From positions 5,034,461-5,098,460 of the forward strand of contig NC_021692.1 in NCBI RefSeq assembly GCF_000247815.1: a stretch of 64,000 nt of DNA. Direction: 5' to 3'. This stretch comes from Ficedula albicollis (lineage: Eukaryota; Chordata; Aves; Passeriformes; Muscicapidae). The notes beneath the pieces are model-generated. The model saw nothing but the letters and a program-made list of their open reading frames with translations. It ran no database searches and was not told where the DNA came from. Below, piece by piece: positions 1-13,355 of the stretch (the stretch's first letter is position 1; each line of letters starts with the position of its first letter). The position numbers and the translations under genes were made by a program.

Positions 1-1168
1 GCAGGGACAGAAGTGCAGCTCATTAATGGCTCTGAGCACACCTGGGCATTCCCCTCACACACCTCCTGGATGGAGTCAATGGAAACTGCAGGGACAGAAG
101 TGCAGCTCATTAATGGCTCTGAGCACACCTGGGCATTCCCCTCACACACCTCCTGGATGGAGTCAATGGAAACTGCAGGGACAGAAGTGCAGCTCATTAA
201 TGGCTCTGAGCACACCTGGGCATTCCCCTCACACACCTCCTGGATGGAGTCAATGGAAACTGCAGGGACAGAAGTGCAGCTCATTAATGGCTCTGAGCAC
301 ACCTGGGCATTCCCCTCACACACCTCCTGGATGGAGTCAATGGAAACTGCAGGGACAGAAGTGCAGCTCATTAATGGCTCTGAGCACACCTGGGCATTCC
401 CCTCACACACCTCCTGGATGGAGTCAATGGAAACTGCAGGGACAGAAGTGCAGCTCATTAATGGCTCTGAGCACACCTGGGCATTCCCCTCACACACCTC
501 CTGGATGGAGTCAATGGAAACTGCAGGGACAGAAGTGCAGCTCATTAATGGCTCTGAGCACACCTGGGCATTCCCCTCACACACCTCCTGGATGGAGTCA
601 ATGGAAACTGCAGGGACAGAAGTGCAGCTCATTAATGGCTCTGAGCACACCTGGGCATTCCCCTCACACACCTCCTGGATGGAGTCAATGGAAACTGCAG
701 GGACAGAAGTGCAGCTCATTAATGGCTCTGAGCACACCTGGGCATTCCCCTCACACACCTCCTGGATGGAGTCAATGGAAACTGCAGGGACAGAAGTGCA
801 GCTCATTAATGGCTCTGAGCACACCTGGGCATTCCCCTCACACACCTCCTGGATGGAGTCAATGGAAACTGCAGGGACAGAAGTGCAGCTCATTAATGGC
901 TCTGAGCACACCTGGGCATTCCTCTCACACACCTCCTGGATGGAGTCAATGGAAACTGCAGGGACAGAAGTGCAGCTCATTAATGGCTCTGAGCACACCT
1001 GGGCATTCCTCTCACACACCTCCTGGATGGAGTCAATGGAAACTGCAGGGACAGAAGTGCAGCTCATTAATGGCTCTGAGCACACCTGGGCATTCCTCTC
1101 ACACACCTCCTGGATGGAGTCAATGGAAACTGCAGGGACAGAAGTGCAGCTCATTAATGGCTCTGAGC
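1..1168. repeat. 87-bp minisatellite, 13 full copies plus a partial
   Basis: A unit of exactly 87 bp repeats head to tail from the first base and decays after about 1168. The first ten copies are near identical; copies 11-13 share one C-to-T change (CATTCCCCTC to CATTCCTCTC). Because 87 is a multiple of three, two plus-strand frames stay open for about 1.28 kb, but they encode only a 29-residue repeat and show no gene features. The array lies in the PLCH2 intron following the exon at 1475-1621 and continues off the left edge, so its true size is unknown. Confidence 0.97.
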
Positions 1169-1474
1169 ATGCCCTGGGCTGGGCAGGTGCATTCATCCCG
1201 CAGAGAAATGCCAGAGAGGGAGAGCCCAAATGTCACACTGCAGGGCTCACACAGGGGTTGCCTCCAGCTCATTTACAGCACGCCACACCCCTGTAACCTG
1301 CACAGCTGACTGCAGCAACTTCAACTTCATCAATTACCCATCATAAAGTCATTTACTGCCCTTTAAAGTCGAGCACAACAGCTCCCGTTGAGCCAGACCC
1401 TTCATTCTTGTTGGTTTACAAGAGGACAAGGTCCCAGGAGGGGTCAGAGGGGAGGGTCTGTGGCTGACACTCAC

Positions 1475-1621
1475 TTTTGGCTTTCTCATTCTTGCGAGAA
1501 GGTCTCCAGCGGATGCACGACCTGTGGTCATCCAAGTAGTAGAATCTGACCAGCCCCTTGGAGCCACCACGGAGTTTGATCATCTGGGTGCCCGCCTGCA
1601 TGGAGCTCATGCATCTTTCCA
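1475..1621 (-). CDS. PLCH2: PLCH2 exon encoding the start of the PH domain
   Basis: The 147-bp exon is bounded on the minus strand by the acceptor TTTTCTCAG ending at 1622 and the donor GTGAGT starting at 1474. It enters with two bases of a split codon and leaves with one. The peptide starts V-ERCMSSMQAGTQ and includes the basic patch KLRGGSKG and the RPSRKNEKAK end, typical of PLC-eta PH domains, which bind phosphoinositides. Confidence 0.96.
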
Positions 1622-4600
1622 CTGAGAAAAATGACGTGAGAGCAGTGAGTCAGACCTGCTCCCTTTGGAATTGCCTTTACAGGAAGAAAATGCATCAAGC
1701 AGCTGCCAAATTCGAGCCAAAGGACAAGGTTTCTGGTAGTGACTGGTATAAGAGGTCAGGTATGAAGATCCAAAAGAAAAGATTCCTGGTGATTGTGGAC
1801 TTACCTGTAAGCGTGAAAGTTTTCATTCCCTTATTGATTTATATGAAATGTTCATATGTTGGGACCAGTACACGGTATGTACCTTTGTCAAGACCATCTC
1901 AAATCTGAGCTCCTGCAACATGATGGAATTTCACCTGGAAACTGCAATCCTTGGCCAGCAAGGTCCCACTGCTTCTATGGATTAAGCCACTGATCCTACA
2001 GATTTTCTTAGCAAGAGCCTCACAGATTTTTCATCTTCCAGATCCCCCTAACCCACATTTTCCTAGCAGGAAGCCTCTCACCTGAGTTGTATTTTGCCTC
2101 TGGTCCTCAGGACCTGTTCCATTGCTGTGGGTTTGGCAGCATCCCAGACAGTGCAGGCAGTGGCCCTAAAAGCCACGAGTGTTGGGAGAAGCTCTGCTCT
2201 GCCTCTGCAGGGATCCTGCCCTTCCTGAGGAGCTGCTGCCAAACCAGGCTCTGGCCCTGGAAGCCCCTGGGAGCCGGGTTAGGGCCTTGTTCTGAATTCC
2301 AGCTGCTGCAAGGACCAAGCTCAACAACTTCAATCCAACTGTGAGCAGCTGGCTCTGTCCCAGGAATAAATGCAGACTCACATTTTCTGCCAAGTCTCCT
2401 ATTTATTTCCCCTGATGACAGAGCAGAGCCTGTGACCTGATTTTCCTCTGACTTTCTGCCTGATCTGTTTAAGTAAAATTAAAACTATTACCGTGTTCAA
2501 CACATTTTTTTTTCAGAGCTAGAGACGAGAAGTGAAAATTACTATTGAGGTTCTTGGTTGAAGAATGAAAATTAATACATGCAATACACATTCTAGTTCA
2601 TAAATAAATGCAAGGAGGTTCTGAGGTCAGGTGTCTTTTATCAGTCAAGATTAAAGCTGAAACAGTGTCCAAATGAGAACACTCATTCCATGTATTCCAA
2701 AATTCATCAGCACCCACACAGCTCTTTGGGGTGATTCAAGTTCACCTCTCAGACAAAAGCAAAAGCAAGGTAAGAAAAAAGGAATGGGAAAAAGCTTTGA
2801 TGTTCCTGTGCCTTAGAGCTCATGTTCAGAAAAAGTCAATTAATTTACTCTGGAAAAGGTTCAGCAAAATAGATTCATTTGAAGGCAGACCTGTATAGTA
2901 AAAGGAAATTTTAATTTAAAGGCACAATCCTGTAAAGTTCATTGTCCGTGTTCATAAAATATTCATGGAGAGAAGGTATGGAATTGAGAACAAGATAATC
3001 CCTCATGTAACATTTTACTTCTTAAAGCTGGGCCCTTGGCTTCAGTCACAGATGCCTCTAGAGAAAATCAATATTCAGCAGGTATCAGCCATAAAGGCAA
3101 GTGCTGTGCCAGAAACATCACTGGAATCCACTGCAGCATCAGATCCAAACTCAGCCCAACCCTCTCCTAGACACTCAATATCTGCTTTCATTCCAATTCA
3201 GAAGAAGATAAATATTTCTCAGATTTACTGAGATAAGAATTTTGGGAAGCTTGAACTTATTTTCATTTCACAAAGTTTATAGGGTTTTTGAAAAAAAAAA
3301 ATCCATCAGAATAGCTAATAAAAGAATTTCTCTGAACACTAATCACACACACTTCAAATCACACTAGATTTCCTACTTCCTCTTTGGGAATTATAGCAGT
3401 AATTAGTCTTATTGGAAGAAAAGAGAAGAGTAGAAATGGGAAAAGTATCAAAGATCACACCTGTTACAAAGCAGAACATAAGAAGAAGCACCAAAATAAA
3501 AGAACACTCTTTCTGCAAAACACTTTTGCATGAAGTAGGAATATGCTCCCTGCTGTTAAAATTTTAATACGCATATTTGGATTGCTTTTTCACTGCTGCA
3601 GGATTTCTCACCCAAAGCCATCCTGAGCACCTCACAGCCTCCTGCTGCAGCTCCAGCTCATCTGGGCTGAGCTTGGGTGACCCGTGACCAGCCCCAGCAT
3701 TTCAGCGTTGCCATCTTTTTGGGGCTGGTGACACAGGCAAAGGAGGGCACAAGAAATCTCCTCCTCCCTGTGTCAGAGCAGCAGCTTTTCTGGATCCTGG
3801 CAATGCAGTGGGAAGGAAAACCCCAAAGGGAATGCAGAGGTGTTGGCTGGGGGCACCAGGAGGGTCAGAGATGGAGCAGGGACACCTCCACACCTGTTCC
3901 TGTGTGTGGCACTCACACACATCCCTCCCCTGTGAGACTGAAAGTTTAGAGCACTACAGAGACTGGAAGGGGAAAAAAAATAATCCTAGTGGTGCTTATA
4001 TCAAACAGAAAACGATACTGGTTTTTTCTGAAGTCTTTCACAGCATGCAAGTGGAAAGGGCACACTGCTGAGAAGTAGAACTGCTTCTCCTTGCCATTGT
4101 TCACATTCCTTCTTTAAGGGTTCATTTCTATACTTCACATAAAAATCTCCCAATCTTGCAATGAATCAGGTTTTTGAAGAAATGACTCTTAACTGTCTTC
4201 AATTAAGGCTGAATTACAGCTTTTCTGTTTTGCACTTCATTAGTTCCTTTTTTTTTCAGAATTCAGCTTATGTTCAGCTCTCTTCTCATCTAATGAGTTG
4301 CCTCAATTTGCATCTGGACAAAAAATCGTGGAGAGAAGATGGATCTCTGTACTGCAGCACAGAGCACTGTCAGAGCAGAGCAGGGAATAGAAACGTGGAA
4401 CACCCAGTTCCACACCGGACTGATGCAGCAAAAAGACTCACAGTGATTTCTCATGCTGCTTAATAACATCTATATTTACTATACAAAGTGTTTAAGTAAC
4501 AATAAATAGCAAAACTACACATACCATAAACCCTACAATTTGTCCTGAAACAAGGGGGGAAAAGGAGACCAATTTCATGCCTATTGTTAGAAAGATGTTC

Positions 4601-6863
4601 TATGTCTGCAAATTAATTATTTATGGTTCAGTAGCATTATTGTCTTTTAGGAGTCTCTGGGTTTGATATAAATGTGTGAAGGAGTGGGAGTATTTTAGCA
4701 TGTGGGGATGAAAAGAAGTCAGGAGATTGAGTCATTGAGTATTTTTGTACATGGACCAGCTTTGTCAAAAGATCCACGTCCCTGGGTTCAAGGCAGCCCC
4801 AGGTTGTGTCACACACCTTTGCCCCAGCCAGACCTAGGGACAGCGGGCAGGGAGCATCAAACCCCTCTGCTGAGTTCTGCCCCATGAACAGATCCTGGAG
4901 GGATGAATCCTAGTTGTGTGCCTCACAACAGCCACCCCCCTAAACAACATCAGGAGAGGAAAACAGGTTCCAGCAGCTTATTTTTCTCAAGGGCTTCCAG
5001 AAGATGTTTGTGAGCCCAGAGAAACCCCCCCAGTATGCGTGCACCAGAAGGGCAAGTTGTTCCCTTAAAATATCCCCAAACCAAAACAGCTTTCCCACAC
5101 ACAAACAGAGGACTCCCACACTTGTCACACATTCAGCGCTGCCAATCCATTGAAGACATAATGACTGCCCCATTTTTTTCAAGTCTCACTGGAAATGGTT
5201 TCGCAGCTATAAGTGGCTCATCAATACATAAACCAAAGAGCTGACTGGCTCCAGCCATTCCTGCCAGGAATATCACTTTCTTTCTAGACAGGAGGCATAA
5301 AATCCTTTTTAAAATCAATATAATGATATAAAATATTTAATATATCCAAGTACATAATGTATCCAGCAGAGTGTGTTGGGAATTCTTTCCAGCTGAACAG
5401 TCCAGAAGATATTTTGCCAATCCTGCCTGTGAACTGTCTGTGGTGCTCCTGGCCCAGGTGCACCAGGCTCACTCATATCACTACACTGGATCCAGTAAAA
5501 AAACAGATCATATCCAAACCATATTTGTTTCATTTTGCACCCCTCCAGACTAATGAACAGGTTTTAAACCAACCATCTTATTCCTAGCACAGCTTTCTCC
5601 CCCTTTTTGGCTCTCAGCGGCTCAAGCTTCACTGAAGTCCGTGACTCTCTACTGTTCTGCTCATTCACCAAAAAAAAATCTGAAAGTCTCTTTGGAAAAG
5701 AACATTTCTCTATAATTCTGCCAGCAGTGGTTGGGACAATGTATACAAGAGATGATGGAATCCATCCTTAAAGCACACAACCCCTAATAAATGAGGTGTT
5801 AATGGGAGAAGATATGCTCTTAAGCCTGTGGAAATTTGGGGCTTGATTCCAGGTCAGGCTGTCAGCTCTCCATCCCTTCATCAGCCACCTGCATCCAGGC
5901 AAATGCAGAAGCAGAGTTGGATGGTGTTTCTTGAGCTCTCCAAAAATTCCCAGTACTTGCTAAGCTATCTGTGTGTCTGACTTTCTTGCTAAAAAAAATA
6001 TTCTTTGATCGATGAGGCTGACAGACAAATAGGACAAAAAAAAGGAACGGGTGGTTCTGGTCAAGATTTCCTCACTGGACATGCAGAAGTGGCTCAAGAT
6101 GATTGTTACTAAAGAGCTTTTACTAGAACATCTGTTTTCTCTGGCCATCTCTAATTAGGTTTGCTGGGTTTATTAGCTATTTAAATGAAAGGCTGCTCTG
6201 AGCACCCAAAGGGGATCCTCCTCACAGAAACAGTGAAGCTTGAGAGTTGTGTGTATCAGTATTCAGAAAACAACCTCTAAACAGTCCAGTAACCTGGTGT
6301 GGATGAAGACAGCAGAGAAACTTCCAAATGCTCATTTTTAAAACTCTAATCTACAAATAAAATGTAAGAGTTTAGAGGTGCACAATACTGGCAGATGGCA
6401 AACCTGTCTTGCTGTGGGTAATGAGAAGGAGACTGAATCTATGCAACAGAATATTTTAAAAGGTCAGAACATGTCAAAATGTACAATTTTGCTCTAGCTT
6501 GTCCTGAAGAACATAAATCAATCTTGAAATTATAAGTGAGGGCTTGCTGAAGACAAAAAGAACTGCACTACCAACCAAGCAACATAACATCTGACCAGAG
6601 CTGCTTCAAGTCTTTCCTTCCTTTCTGCTCCCCATGCTGCTGCTACACAAAGGTGCCACTAACTAAGATTTCAACATGAAAGGTTTAAAGATGTCAGCAT
6701 TTCATCCCAGGCAGGGATCCAGCATCTTACCAAAGTGGCCGATTTTCCATCTCGGAGAAGCGACGATGCTGCCACCAACCCAGAAAAAGTCTTCAGCCAG
6801 ACGGGCCACTGAGAACTTGTTTTGAAGCAAAGGAGATTTTGAGATATCCATATCTGAGCTGGA
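1475..6863 (-). CDS. PLCH2: PLCH2, 1-phosphatidylinositol 4,5-bisphosphate phosphodiesterase eta-2, N-terminal coding exons (partial gene)
   Basis: Phospholipase C eta-2 hydrolyses PIP2 to IP3 and diacylglycerol at membranes; it is calcium-sensitive and mainly neural (family knowledge). Two minus-strand exons join in frame: 6851-6731 gives 40 codons plus one base, and 1621-1475 completes a valine codon and adds 48 codons plus one base. The second exon contains the conserved eta-type PH-domain start, with MQAGTQMIKLRGGSKGLVRF and, further on, HRSCIRWRPSRKNEKAK. The first carries the eta-2 N-terminal signature LAE..FWVGGSIV.SPRW. The ATG at 6851 was chosen because the distance from it to the LAE motif (17 residues) nearly equals that recalled for mammalian PLCH2 (18). 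EF-hand, catalytic X/Y and C2 exons must lie beyond position 1. PLCH1 is less likely because of this N-terminus and the PEX10-RER1 neighbours. Confidence 0.93.
1622..6730 (-). other. PLCH2: PLCH2 intron between the two coding exons
   Basis: Inferred intron of about 5.1 kb. I see no further exon-like sequence on either strand and no large repeat. Open frames here are short and show no recognisable protein features. Confidence 0.8.
6731..6863 (-). CDS. PLCH2: PLCH2 first recognisable coding exon
   Basis: The donor GTAAGA begins at 6730 and the last exon base is 6731. Coding from the ATG at 6851 gives 40 residues plus one base, with a hydrophobic stretch around FFWVGGSIVA. A plausible acceptor (TGCTTGTTTTCAG) ends at 6864, which would leave a 12-base untranslated leader in this exon and place earlier noncoding exons upstream, at higher coordinates. 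The frame also stays open back to another ATG at 6923, so an exon without that acceptor would encode 24 more residues. Confidence 0.85.
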
Positions 6864-7844
6864 CTGAAAACAAGCACTGATGGCCTTAGGAGGTATCAAA
6901 ATTCTGTAGGACACGTTTTCCATGTAATAAAATAAAAATATTATCAGAAAAATAGAAAATAGCCATTGATTTCCAAAATCCAGTAGTATTTTTCAAGTAT
7001 TTTTAAGGTTGTTTCAGAGCAGTTTCTCAGCTAATTTAGGCCTCTTTCACAGTCCTGATTTAGAACATTAAAATCCCAATAAAATCCTTTTTTTTTGTGA
7101 TGTACCTGCGACTATGTTGGAGGATTGGGTGGGCTTCAGTTCAAGATTTTATAGAAGACACATGATGGACCATGAGGCAATTTGGCATGTAGATGGAGCC
7201 ATTTCTGGACAGCAAGGCCTCCTGATGATATTTTTTTCCTCCTGCTGATTCTCCTCTTCCTTTGGTATTTTCCCAACTGCTCGGCATCATCAAGACATTA
7301 CAACAATTTTTAGTTGTTGGCTCCTCCACCGTTTCCTCCTCCTGACTCCCACAAAGAGAAAACCCTTTCCTTTCTTTGGTTACAAACAGATTTGCAGGTC
7401 CCACTCTTCCCAGGCCTCCACCTGCTCTTCAAAACCAACCAAGACCATCCCCTGCAGTAAATAATGCACAGTTAACAGCACAATCCATTCCCCTCTCTGC
7501 CCTCCTGAGCCACCCTTGCCTTTCACTGTGGATCTGCCCAGGTGCATAAGCTCTTCAGTCTCTTTCCAGGGCTGGAAAAAAAATAATAATCACATTTTCT
7601 TCTCATACAGCTCTTCAAAATATCATTGTGCCAGCCTTCTTCTCTTCTCTGAAGATTCTCCTCAAAATTTTAATGGACATTTCTGATAACAGAAAGAACA
7701 TTTCTCTCTAGGCAGCAAAAACTAGATACGATGGAAACACAGCAACACATGTTTGCTTCAAATCCTAAATCCATCATACGCACTAATCCTAAAGCCGTGC
7801 TCCTGCCCTATCCAGTCAGGGGATTTAGGTGACATGTTACAGCT

Positions 7845-7946
7845 GAAAAAAAAAAAAAAAAAGGTTTCAAAAAAGTGCATTCTTCTCCTTCTTCTGCTTC
7901 TCTTCTTCATCTTCTTCTCCTCTTCCTTCTTCTCCTTCTTCCCCAG
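7845..7946. repeat. A18 run and pyrimidine-rich (CTT)-like tract
   Basis: A run of 18 A is followed, after a short spacer, by about 65 bases that are almost all C and T, with CTT/CTC triplets. This is a simple repeat. Confidence 0.85.
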
Positions 7947-10900
7947 TATCTTTCCATCTCACAACCTATTTAGGGATGTCTTTGCAAGCTGACACAGCCA
8001 CAGAAGATCTTGCTTAGGGCAGAACCAGGCAGCTCCTGTGCCCAGAACTGCTGTAACAGAACCAGGAGCACTGAGGGGGCTCCAAGATTGACAGATAAAA
8101 GCAGGTGAGGATTAATTTTTAAAAAGCACTAAGTCACTCCCTCATTCTATTTGAAATGCACCCATTGAACTCCAAATACAGAAATCTGTCACTTAGGTTA
8201 TCACAACTACTTAAGCTACATTAAGTTTTAAATACTATAGACAACCTCTCTTGCCATCTGTAATCTGTACAAGGAGCCTCATATGCTTCTACCCTGATGA
8301 TCTAAACACAAATTGCTCGTTTAAAACCACATTTATTAAGTGCTTCCTACTCTTCCTTTCACAGTTTGAAAAAAGCTTTGGAGTAGTTAATTCTGGAGAT
8401 GATTCACTCTCAATTACAAGTTGTTTATTTCACCACCTATGCCCAGAGTTCTTATACTGGGCTTGACTCAGAGTTGAACCACAAATTAATTCCAGCCTAG
8501 AACCAAACTGGGTCTGCACCATGGGAGGCAGTGATGCTATGTACACTCTTGCCACTATTTATTCAAACATTTCAACCACAGCCTTCCACCCTCCTAAGGC
8601 ATCTTTCAAGAGCAATTTAGTGAGATGACTGCAAACTGTCATCAGGGAAAGAGCAACTTCTCCTGTAAAATGCTCAGAAGGATATATGCATCCTGCCCTG
8701 AAGGGAAGAACAAAGGGAACTTTGTCCTAAGGATCCTAATCCTTTCTTCATGTGATGCCTGGGCCAGGATGAGAGCTGGGACCTGTGATTTTTGTTGCCT
8801 TCTCTATCACCTGCCTCTCTGAATTCCTCACATAAACCCATAACATCTTTGTGTAATGTCCATGCTTTAGAAATAACACCTTACATGGCTAGAATGTCAG
8901 TGCTGTACCTCACAGGGAAGGAGAGAGAACTAAACTTGGAGGCCCTCAACTACAAGGAGACAGAGTTAAGGCAAATTTCTGCATAAACCCAAAGTATTGC
9001 AGCAGGTTAGCTCCTTTCCCCCCCTCTTGCAGTACTAATCAGGTTTCCTTGCAGCTTTCCAGGCTGTACATGCAACAAAACCAGTGGCTGGCACAGAATG
9101 CTGAAGGCACTCCCTTCAAAATTCAAATATCAGTTCTGCCAGGACATCCTGGAGTCTGCATTCATTTATGTGTTATCAACCTGGGGACAAGGGGAAGGGA
9201 GGGGAAAAGTGAAATGTAACTCCCATTGCAGCACTGCCCAAGATATTGGATTCATGGTTCAGAATTAGAATTCTGCACAAGAAGAGCTTCAAATATGGAT
9301 TTGGTTTTATTTGAGTAGAGAGAAATGCCAATAATTTATAGCACTGGAAAAGAACTATTACAATATTCAAGTTAAAGCTAGATTTTTAAACCTAAGAGCA
9401 CACAGAGGTTAATTTAAATTATTTCAGTTGACACTATCCATACACTCCTTCAGGCCTCCTAAGAAAATCATCATGGAAACAGAGAAAAATAAAATCTTTC
9501 AGAAGGCTCCTCCATTTATTATGTTGGATACTGGATAACAGCATGGAAAAGGAACAGTGAATAACAAAGGGTTAAACTGGACACAATCCCTCTCCCAACT
9601 CTTAAGCACACTGAGCTGAGGGCTTAGGATCTAAGCCTACTGAAATGGGTTTCTATTCTTGCCTCACTTGACATCCTCAGAGAAATCTTGCTCACCTGAC
9701 ACAACACAGAGATTAAAGACTTCTTTCCACAGCACTTCAGGAACTTATTATTGTCTGAGTGTAACAAAGGCTTTTCAAGCCACGAAATAGATTTTAAAAC
9801 CAACAATGTCTGAGTCTCCAGGCTGGCCCGTGGCTCAGCTAAAAATGGAACTCAGAACACTTGAACAATGCTGGAATGTCAAAGACTTGCAGAGGAAGAA
9901 ATTCACTTCGAGAGTGCCAGAGGAGCCAGACTCCATCCCACAGAAAGAACATCTTGAGGAAGACACAGGAGCACAACACACATATGGTTTGGAAGATGGA
10001 GAAAAGGGAACAGGATGGAGATCCTCCTGAGACAAATGGGTTTACCATTAATGCAGTCCTTCAGGATGGAGGGATTCACTTGGCTGCTGAGGGATGGAAA
10101 AAGTGTGAACAGTTATGTAATACATAGGGAAACAGCTGCAGCTCTCAAAGTAGAAAAACCAAAACTAGAAATTTCAATATCCTGGCTGCCAAAGACATTA
10201 AATGTTACAGAGGTGGCAGTGCATTTGACCTGCAAATCCACCAGGATTAGACCTGTGATTTCCCAGCCATGCACTCCTCTACCTTTGCATGGACACTCTA
10301 CAGACCCAGTTTACCAGATTAACAAACTGACCTCGTCACAAGAGGCTGGCTCTAAAACACTGGGCCATTCATGGGCAGCTACTAGTGATACACAGAAGAA
10401 CCTTGATACAGGTATTCCCATTTCCCACTTCTCACCCAGGGAAATCTTACTCCTAATTGCTGTAGAATCCCAAGAAAATGATTGCCAACCAACAACAGAG
10501 TCATAAAATACAAGGAGGAAACAGAAGAGATTGGTGCCTTCTGACACACTTCTCTCTCATTTACATTCCCCCTCCCCATTGCACTTTCAGCTCTAAACCC
10601 CAGTCAGAAAACCTGTAAAAACTGCAGAAACTCCCTTTACAGCCACATCTTAGCTACCCCAGCCCATGATCTTCATGGGAGTTAGTCAGCCTGTTACCAC
10701 CTTCTGAAGGACTAAATGCAAAGATGTTTCTGAAATACCAAAAGCAAATACATCTCATTGAAGTGCACATCACTAAATACAAGTCAGGAATACTCTCAGT
10801 TAAAGTTTAAAACCCCACATTCATGGACACAAACACAAGCAGCAGGAGATGACTGGACTTGATGAACCAAAGGTGAATGATGCTCATTCACTACTTCTAA

Positions 10901-12801
10901 ACATGTGATTTATGTTTCTTCCCTTTTCCCCAGAAATGCTGCTTCCAGGAAGTCTAAAGCAGCATGAACTGGGCAGCCAGACCAGCCAGCTCAGCTGCAG
11001 TTTCTCTTCTCTCTGCTGGAGTCATTTGCCTTTGTGTTTCCAATGCACTCCCTGCTTTTTCACAGCTGTGTCTGTATGCAACAGCTGCCCACGTTTCTAG
11101 TGTGGGCTCTTCCCAAGAAGAGGGATTTGGGCAGCAGATGCTGATGGAGAAGACATTCACTGTTACATTTTATATTTTTGTCTTTCAACTAAAAACATCT
11201 GTATTAGTTCTATTAAGAATTGGCTAAACCAATCGCTTTCAGATGGTTTTGGCCCAGAAAGGCCAGAGCTCCTGCTGGGCCACAACCTTCCCCAACTGTG
11301 CATAAGCTGCCTTCTCCCTAATTCTAGCCCAGCTGCACCCTGCTGCCCTCTGCCATGGGCACAGGCAGAGCCTGCCTGACCATCTGGACAGCACCTCTAA
11401 GCACAGTAATCCCCCCTCGAGATTAACGCTGCACATCTTGCCCACATCGAGTGGAATTCAGGTTATTCCCTGGCCTCTGTGCCTCACCCACCAGGCCTCC
11501 AAGTATAAATTTGTGCACTGGCTCAGAGCATATTCAACAAGTTATTTAGCTTGTCTGAACCACACCTGTCTTCAGTAGCCATCCATTGACAAGGCACTGA
11601 TTCCACTGGGAGAGGCTCTAACATCACATTTTCCTGCTGCTCCTTTCCTGCTGGAATTCACAGTGGGACAGCTGCTTTAGGCAACCACAACCATGAACCT
11701 TCCCAGGGCTCCCCAAAACTGTTTAGGAAGTCCCATTATTAAAATGAGCCAGTTGTGAAATCCCTTAAATTACTTCATTCACTTGAAGGAGTGTTTGTGG
11801 AACAGGGGCCCATTAGCAGCAAGAGCACTAATTTAATGACAATTACTCTGCCTCATGCCATGATGTTTAGTTCTCCTGGCCTCATCTGGAAAAAAAATGA
11901 TGCAATTATTTTAATTGAGAGCAGGCTTTGTGATTTGAGCTGTTGAAGTCTTTTCATTGCAAAGCTGTTATAAACAAATTTTGTCAGTTGTACAAAAATG
12001 TCAGCACAAAATGAAGAATTTAAGACTGTAAATGGTGCTCTAAGGTCACCTTGTCTACAACCACCAACTCGTATAAGAAAATGTCCCTACACACTTAATT
12101 GAAGTAAGATCATAAACCCTTTACATTTAAAGGTCTTTCAGTGCTTGACCATCTGTTCAGGGCCAAGGGCCATAAACACAGAGAGGGAGATTAGGGCAGG
12201 TTGGGAGGAAAGCAATCCATCAATATGATTATTCCTTCTAGGAAAACCCCTCTAAGAATTCAAGAATCCAAAGCAAAATGGGCACAGGAATGCAAGACAG
12301 GTTGAAAGACATTCAGAAAAGACACCTGATACTGAAATGAATCACCACAAAGTGATTTTAACTCACAAATTTGACTTCTGTATTTGGGATGAATTTTAAT
12401 GTATTCTATCTGTATAAATTCAGAACTCTTCTAGACCTTCCTTTTGTGCCATGTACATTTTGAAATATGTGACAGACTCCCTATTCCTTCAAATATAGAC
12501 CAGTTTCATGAAAGATGGGGAAAAAAGGAGAGCTGCAATGGCTCTAGGAATAACTCAGTCTGTCTTCATTCAGTGCTTTTCTCAGCTTCTGTGACATCCA
12601 AGAGACAGCCTTCTGAGACTGTTCTTTAAATTTTCCTTAACTTATCAAAAACTTATCACTCAACAGAAGCCAGCATCTGTAAATCTCAGAAACCAATGGC
12701 AGGTCCTTTTGGAAGGTTGGAAGATGACCATAATTGTGGTTTCCTTTGAGCAGGAACCGCCTGCTGCAATCCCTGAGGGGAAGGCTAGCAGCAGAAAGCA
12801 G

Positions 12802-12907
12802 CTCAGAGAGTGCAGGGTGCTGAGCTGGAGCCCACAGCAAGGTCAGGGCTGCAGTCCCTCAGAGAGTGCAGGGTGCTGAGCTGGAGCCCGCAGCAAGGTC
12901 AGGGCTG
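12802..12907. repeat. 56-bp tandem duplication
   Basis: Two adjacent copies of a 56-bp unit beginning CTCAGAGAGTGCAGGGTGCT. They are nearly identical, with a CCCACAGC versus CCCGCAGC difference. Confidence 0.95.
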
Positions 12908-13308
12908 AGTCTCACAGCTGATTGCCCAATTCCATTTGGTCCTGGATTCAGCAGGGCTCAGGTAAATGTACAGGAAGTAAAGTAATTGCTCCTGGGCTCT
13001 TACAGGAAATGTATTTCTATCTTTTGCTATGGCCTCCAATATCCACCTCAGTTTGAAACAAAGCATCCTGACAGATTCATTTCTCCCCAGGGCTCAGAGC
13101 CAGAAGATAAGCAGGCATTTGAAGGCTGATGAAAGTGTCAGCTCGCTGGCTGAACTGGAAAAAAGGGCTCTCAGGAAAATATCATACAGAGATCCACATT
13201 TAACAGTGGTTCTGGACTTTGTTCATACTGGCAGGCCCACATTCACTCCATGTCAGATCACATCATGCCAGAAAATTCAATTGCTCTCTGCCACATAATG
13301 TCTTTAGA

Positions 13309-13355
13309 CCTGCAGAGGCCAGTATTGATTATCCTGCAGAGGCCAATATTGATTT
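13309..13355. repeat. 24-bp imperfect tandem duplication
   Basis: CCTGCAGAGGCCAGTATTGA is followed at a spacing of 24 bp by CCTGCAGAGGCCAATATTGA. Confidence 0.85.

Noticed and set aside
13..1309. Two overlapping 427-codon open frames
   Set aside because: Both are translations of the 87-bp minisatellite, whose period is a multiple of three. No splice, start or domain evidence supports a gene.
10015..10506. 163-codon plus-strand open frame
   Set aside because: No family resemblance or splice evidence, and it overlaps short frames on the other strand. Probably chance.
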